Below are positions 5,836-7,791 of a stretch of DNA of 7,791 nucleotides, piece by piece. A model generated the notes under the pieces. The model was not told the DNA's origin. It saw only the letters and a list, made by a program, of their open reading frames with translations, and did not search any database. Where the stretch lies: the NCBI GenBank assembly GCA_027311485.1, contig DAICYU010000175.1:1-7791 (forward strand), read 5' to 3'. A program made the translations under genes and the position numbers. Origin of the DNA: Acetobacteraceae bacterium. GTDB taxonomy: Bacteria > Pseudomonadota > Alphaproteobacteria > Acetobacterales > Acetobacteraceae. The stretch's first letter is position 1. Every line of letters begins with the position of its first letter.

Positions 5836-7329
5836 ATGACAGCCTATGAACGCCTGAAGGCACGGTTCGCCCGCATCGCGACCTTGCACGAAGCCGCCAA
5901 CATCCTGAGCTGGGACTCCGAGGTCATTATGCCTCCGGGCGGCGGCGATGCCCGGGCCGACCAGACCGCGGTCCTCGCCAGCATCGCGCACGCGATGCTG
6001 ACAGAGGCCCGCGTCGCCGACGATCTTGCCGAGGCTGAAGCAACAGCGCACGCATTGGTCAATCCGTGGCAGACTTCCGATCTCCGCCTGATGCGCCGCC
6101 GGCATACCCGCGCAGTGGCTCTGCCAGCCGATTTGGTGGAAGCCAGGGCCCGCGCGGACAGTGTCTGCGAACAGATCTGGCGCGTTGCGCGTCCGCGATC
6201 GGACTTCGCGTCGGTCGCCCCGATGCTGGAACAGGTGGTTCAGCTTGCGGCCGAATCCGCCCAGGCGCTGGCTGCCGCGCTCGATCTGGATGCGTACGAT
6301 GCCTTGATGGACGGATTTCAGCCCGGCGTGACTGCCGCGGATGTGGAACCGATCTTCGCCCGCTACAACGATTTCCTTAAATCAGCACTGCCGGCGGCCG
6401 AGGCCCGGCAGGCGCAGCACCCCGCACCGATGCCCCTGGCCGGTCCATTCCCGGCCGCAGCACAACAGGAGCTGTGCCGGAAACTGGTTCAGCAAATCGG
6501 GCTTGACGCGCGTCACGCTCGCCTGGACGTCTCCGCACACCCATTCTGCGGCGGCAACCCGACCGACATCCGAATCACGACGCGCTACGACGAGACCGAT
6601 CCGGCGCAAGCCATCTATGCCGTGATTCACGAAACCGGCCACGCCATGTACGAAGCCGGCCTGCCCGGGGCATGGGCGCGCCAACCGGTCGGTGCCGCCG
6701 CCGGCATGGCCGTGCATGAAAGCCAGTCCCTGATCGTCGAAATGCAGGCCGGTCGCTCCGACGCCTTCCTGAGATGGCTGGGCCCGGTGCTGCACCACAC
6801 CTTCGGGGGGGACCCGACGGCCTTCGCCCCCGCCAACCTCGCCGGCCTTTGGCGCAGGGTGGAGCGGAGCCTCATTCGGGTGGATGCCGACGAAATGACC
6901 TACCCAGCCCACGTCGCACTGCGCTTCCGGCTGGAGCGCGCATTGCTGGCCGGCGACATGACAGTCGCCGACCTGCCGGTCGCCTGGTATGACGGGATGC
7001 GCGAAAGCCTTGGAGTCGAGCCGCGGAACGATGGCCAAGGCTGTCTCCAGGACATTCATTGGTATGCCGGCCTGATTGGCTACTTCCCCAGCTATACGCT
7101 TGGTGCGATGGCCGCCGCACAGCTGATGACCGCCGCCCGCCGCGACACGCCAGACCTGGAACCGGCCCTGGCACAGGGCGACTTCGCGCCGCTGATGGGC
7201 TGGCTTCGCCGGATGGTCCACGCCAAGGGCTCGCACCTGGGCCTGAATGACCTGTTGCGCTGCGCAACCGGCAAGCCTCTGGACGCCGGCGATTTTGAGG
7301 CACACCTGACTGCCCGTTATCTCACCTGA
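5836..7329 (+). CDS. M32-family metallocarboxypeptidase (carboxypeptidase Taq type)
   Basis: Cytoplasmic zinc exopeptidase that removes residues one by one from peptide C-termini; known M32 enzymes are broad in specificity but avoid proline. The 497 residues are the full family length, and no signal peptide is seen. The zinc site is H265-ETG-H269 (VIHETGHAMYEAG), and E295 in H294-ESQS is the third ligand. Other M32 marks are WDSEVIMPPGG at about 26-36, HPFCGGNPTDIRITTRY at about 235-251, VDADEMTYPAHVALRFRLE at about 349-367, and the C-terminal LQDIHWYAGLIGYFPSYTLG at about 404-423. After HESQS this protein reads LIVEMQAGRS, not the RLWEN form I associate with Bacillus and Thermus enzymes; I take it as an alphaproteobacterial subfamily trait. 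The ATG lies 21 bases after the glutathione reductase stop, with no clear ribosome binding site, so coupled translation in one operon is likely. Its physiological substrates are probably peptides from protein turnover. Confidence 0.94.
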   Translation: MTAYERLKARFARIATLHEAANILSWDSEVIMPPGGGDARADQTAVLASIAHAMLTEARVADDLAEAEATAHALVNPWQTSDLRLMRRRHTRAVALPADLVEARARADSVCEQIWRVARPRSDFASVAPMLEQVVQLAAESAQALAAALDLDAYDALMDGFQPGVTAADVEPIFARYNDFLKSALPAAEARQAQHPAPMPLAGPFPAAAQQELCRKLVQQIGLDARHARLDVSAHPFCGGNPTDIRITTRYDETDPAQAIYAVIHETGHAMYEAGLPGAWARQPVGAAAGMAVHESQSLIVEMQAGRSDAFLRWLGPVLHHTFGGDPTAFAPANLAGLWRRVERSLIRVDADEMTYPAHVALRFRLERALLAGDMTVADLPVAWYDGMRESLGVEPRNDGQGCLQDIHWYAGLIGYFPSYTLGAMAAAQLMTAARRDTPDLEPALAQGDFAPLMGWLRRMVHAKGSHLGLNDLLRCATGKPLDAGDFEAHLTARYLT

Positions 7330-7381
7330 AGCGCCCGCGGATGCGTATCCAGCCCCCGGTCAGAAAGGCATTGTGGCCACC

Positions 7382-7791
7382 GTGTGCACCGTCGTCGTCC
7401 TGATCCGCCCCGATTACGTCCTGCTGGCTGCCAACCGGGATGAGCGAATCGACCGCGCCTGGGACCCGCCCGCTTCCTGGTGGCCCGACCGCCCGGGAGT
7501 CGTCGCCGGGCGGGACCGCACCGGCGGCGGCACCTGGATGGGCCTGAACCGTCACGGCGTCATCGCCACCGTACTCAACCGCCCCGGCACGCTCGGCCCC
7601 GCCGCCGGCAAGCAAAGCAGGGGCGAACTGCCCTTGCTGGCCCTGGAACAGGCTACAGCCAGGGACGCCGCCGACGCCGTGATGCGCCTAGACGCCGGCG
7701 CATGGCGGCCGTTTAATATGGTTTTGGCCGACCGGTCAGGCGCATGGTTCATACGCAGCTTAGGAAACGGCCAGCCTGAAGCCGAACGTCT
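7382..7791 (+). CDS. NRDE/TANGO2-family protein (3' end missing)
   Basis: The first 136 residues of a protein that runs off the window; family members have roughly 250 residues, so about half is visible. The name-giving motif is at A17-N18-R19-D20-E21, and GGGTWMGLN lies at about 48-56, followed by VIATVLNRP at about 60-68; all are typical of the family. The GTG at 7382 is preferred because the protein then begins Met-Cys-Thr, matching the conserved N-terminal MC(T/I) of the family, whose fold is related to N-terminal nucleophile hydrolases. An in-frame GTG at 7373 would put the cysteine at position 5. AAAGG at 7364-7368 is a weak ribosome binding site, 13 bases upstream of the preferred start. 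No in-frame ATG is available. The biochemical role is not settled; eukaryotic TANGO2 has been tied to Golgi organisation, lipid and heme handling. It starts 52 bases after the carboxypeptidase stop with no terminator between, so it is probably in the same operon. Confidence 0.85.
   Translation, partial: MCTVVVLIRPDYVLLAANRDERIDRAWDPPASWWPDRPGVVAGRDRTGGGTWMGLNRHGVIATVLNRPGTLGPAAGKQSRGELPLLALEQATARDAADAVMRLDAGAWRPFNMVLADRSGAWFIRSLGNGQPEAER

Noticed and set aside
4396..6105. Long minus-strand open frame (569 codons) across glutathione reductase and the start of the carboxypeptidase
   Set aside because: It covers two genes with clear catalytic motifs, has no recognisable domain and spans an intergenic gap. 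It is a shadow of codon bias.
6382..7305. Minus-strand open frame (307 codons) antisense to the carboxypeptidase
   Set aside because: The zinc-peptidase motifs are on the plus strand; this product has low complexity and no family likeness.

Overview
The window looks like an ordinary stretch of chromosome from a GC-rich alphaproteobacterium. Base composition (by eye about 60-65% GC), the codon use and the gene content fit this: a NIT-type chemoreceptor with a C-terminal PilZ domain, an alphaproteobacterial-type glutathione reductase, and the HESQS-variant M32 carboxypeptidase. The receptor-PilZ fusion recalls Azospirillum and other Rhodospirillales, but that placement is inference. I see no transposase, phage gene, CRISPR array, tRNA or rRNA.

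Layout. (1) 2-2221, plus strand: the 3' part of a large membrane chemoreceptor (NIT sensor, transmembrane helix, HAMP, signalling domain, PilZ). Its start and first membrane helix lie left of the window. (2) 2222-2345: a short convergent gap with two weak hairpins. (3) 2346-2819, minus strand: a small GNAT N-acetyltransferase, best started at a TTG codon with a good ribosome binding site. (4) 2820-2971: a gap holding two strong adjacent inverted repeats just past the end of the transporter gene. (5) 2972-4264, minus strand: a 12-helix MFS transporter like the sialate/lactate:H+ symporter (SHS, NanT-like) group. (6) 4265-4446: a divergent promoter region with an AT-rich island. (7) 4447-5814, 5836-7329 and 7382-7791 (cut by the window edge), plus strand: glutathione reductase, M32 metallocarboxypeptidase and an NRDE/TANGO2-family protein, closely spaced and probably one operon.

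How the parts fit. The receptor would link a periplasmic signal to the CheA/CheW array, and through its PilZ domain to cyclic-di-GMP, so it joins taxis with the motile-sessile decision. The right-hand cluster is housekeeping: reduction of glutathione disulfide, C-terminal trimming of peptides, and a poorly understood NRDE protein. The transporter and acetyltransferase have no visible functional tie to either group. I found no convincing new multi-gene system. The points most worth a second look are the NIT-MCP-PilZ receptor, the paired hairpins at 2887-2944, and the start site of the NRDE gene, which exposes a conserved cysteine at position 2.
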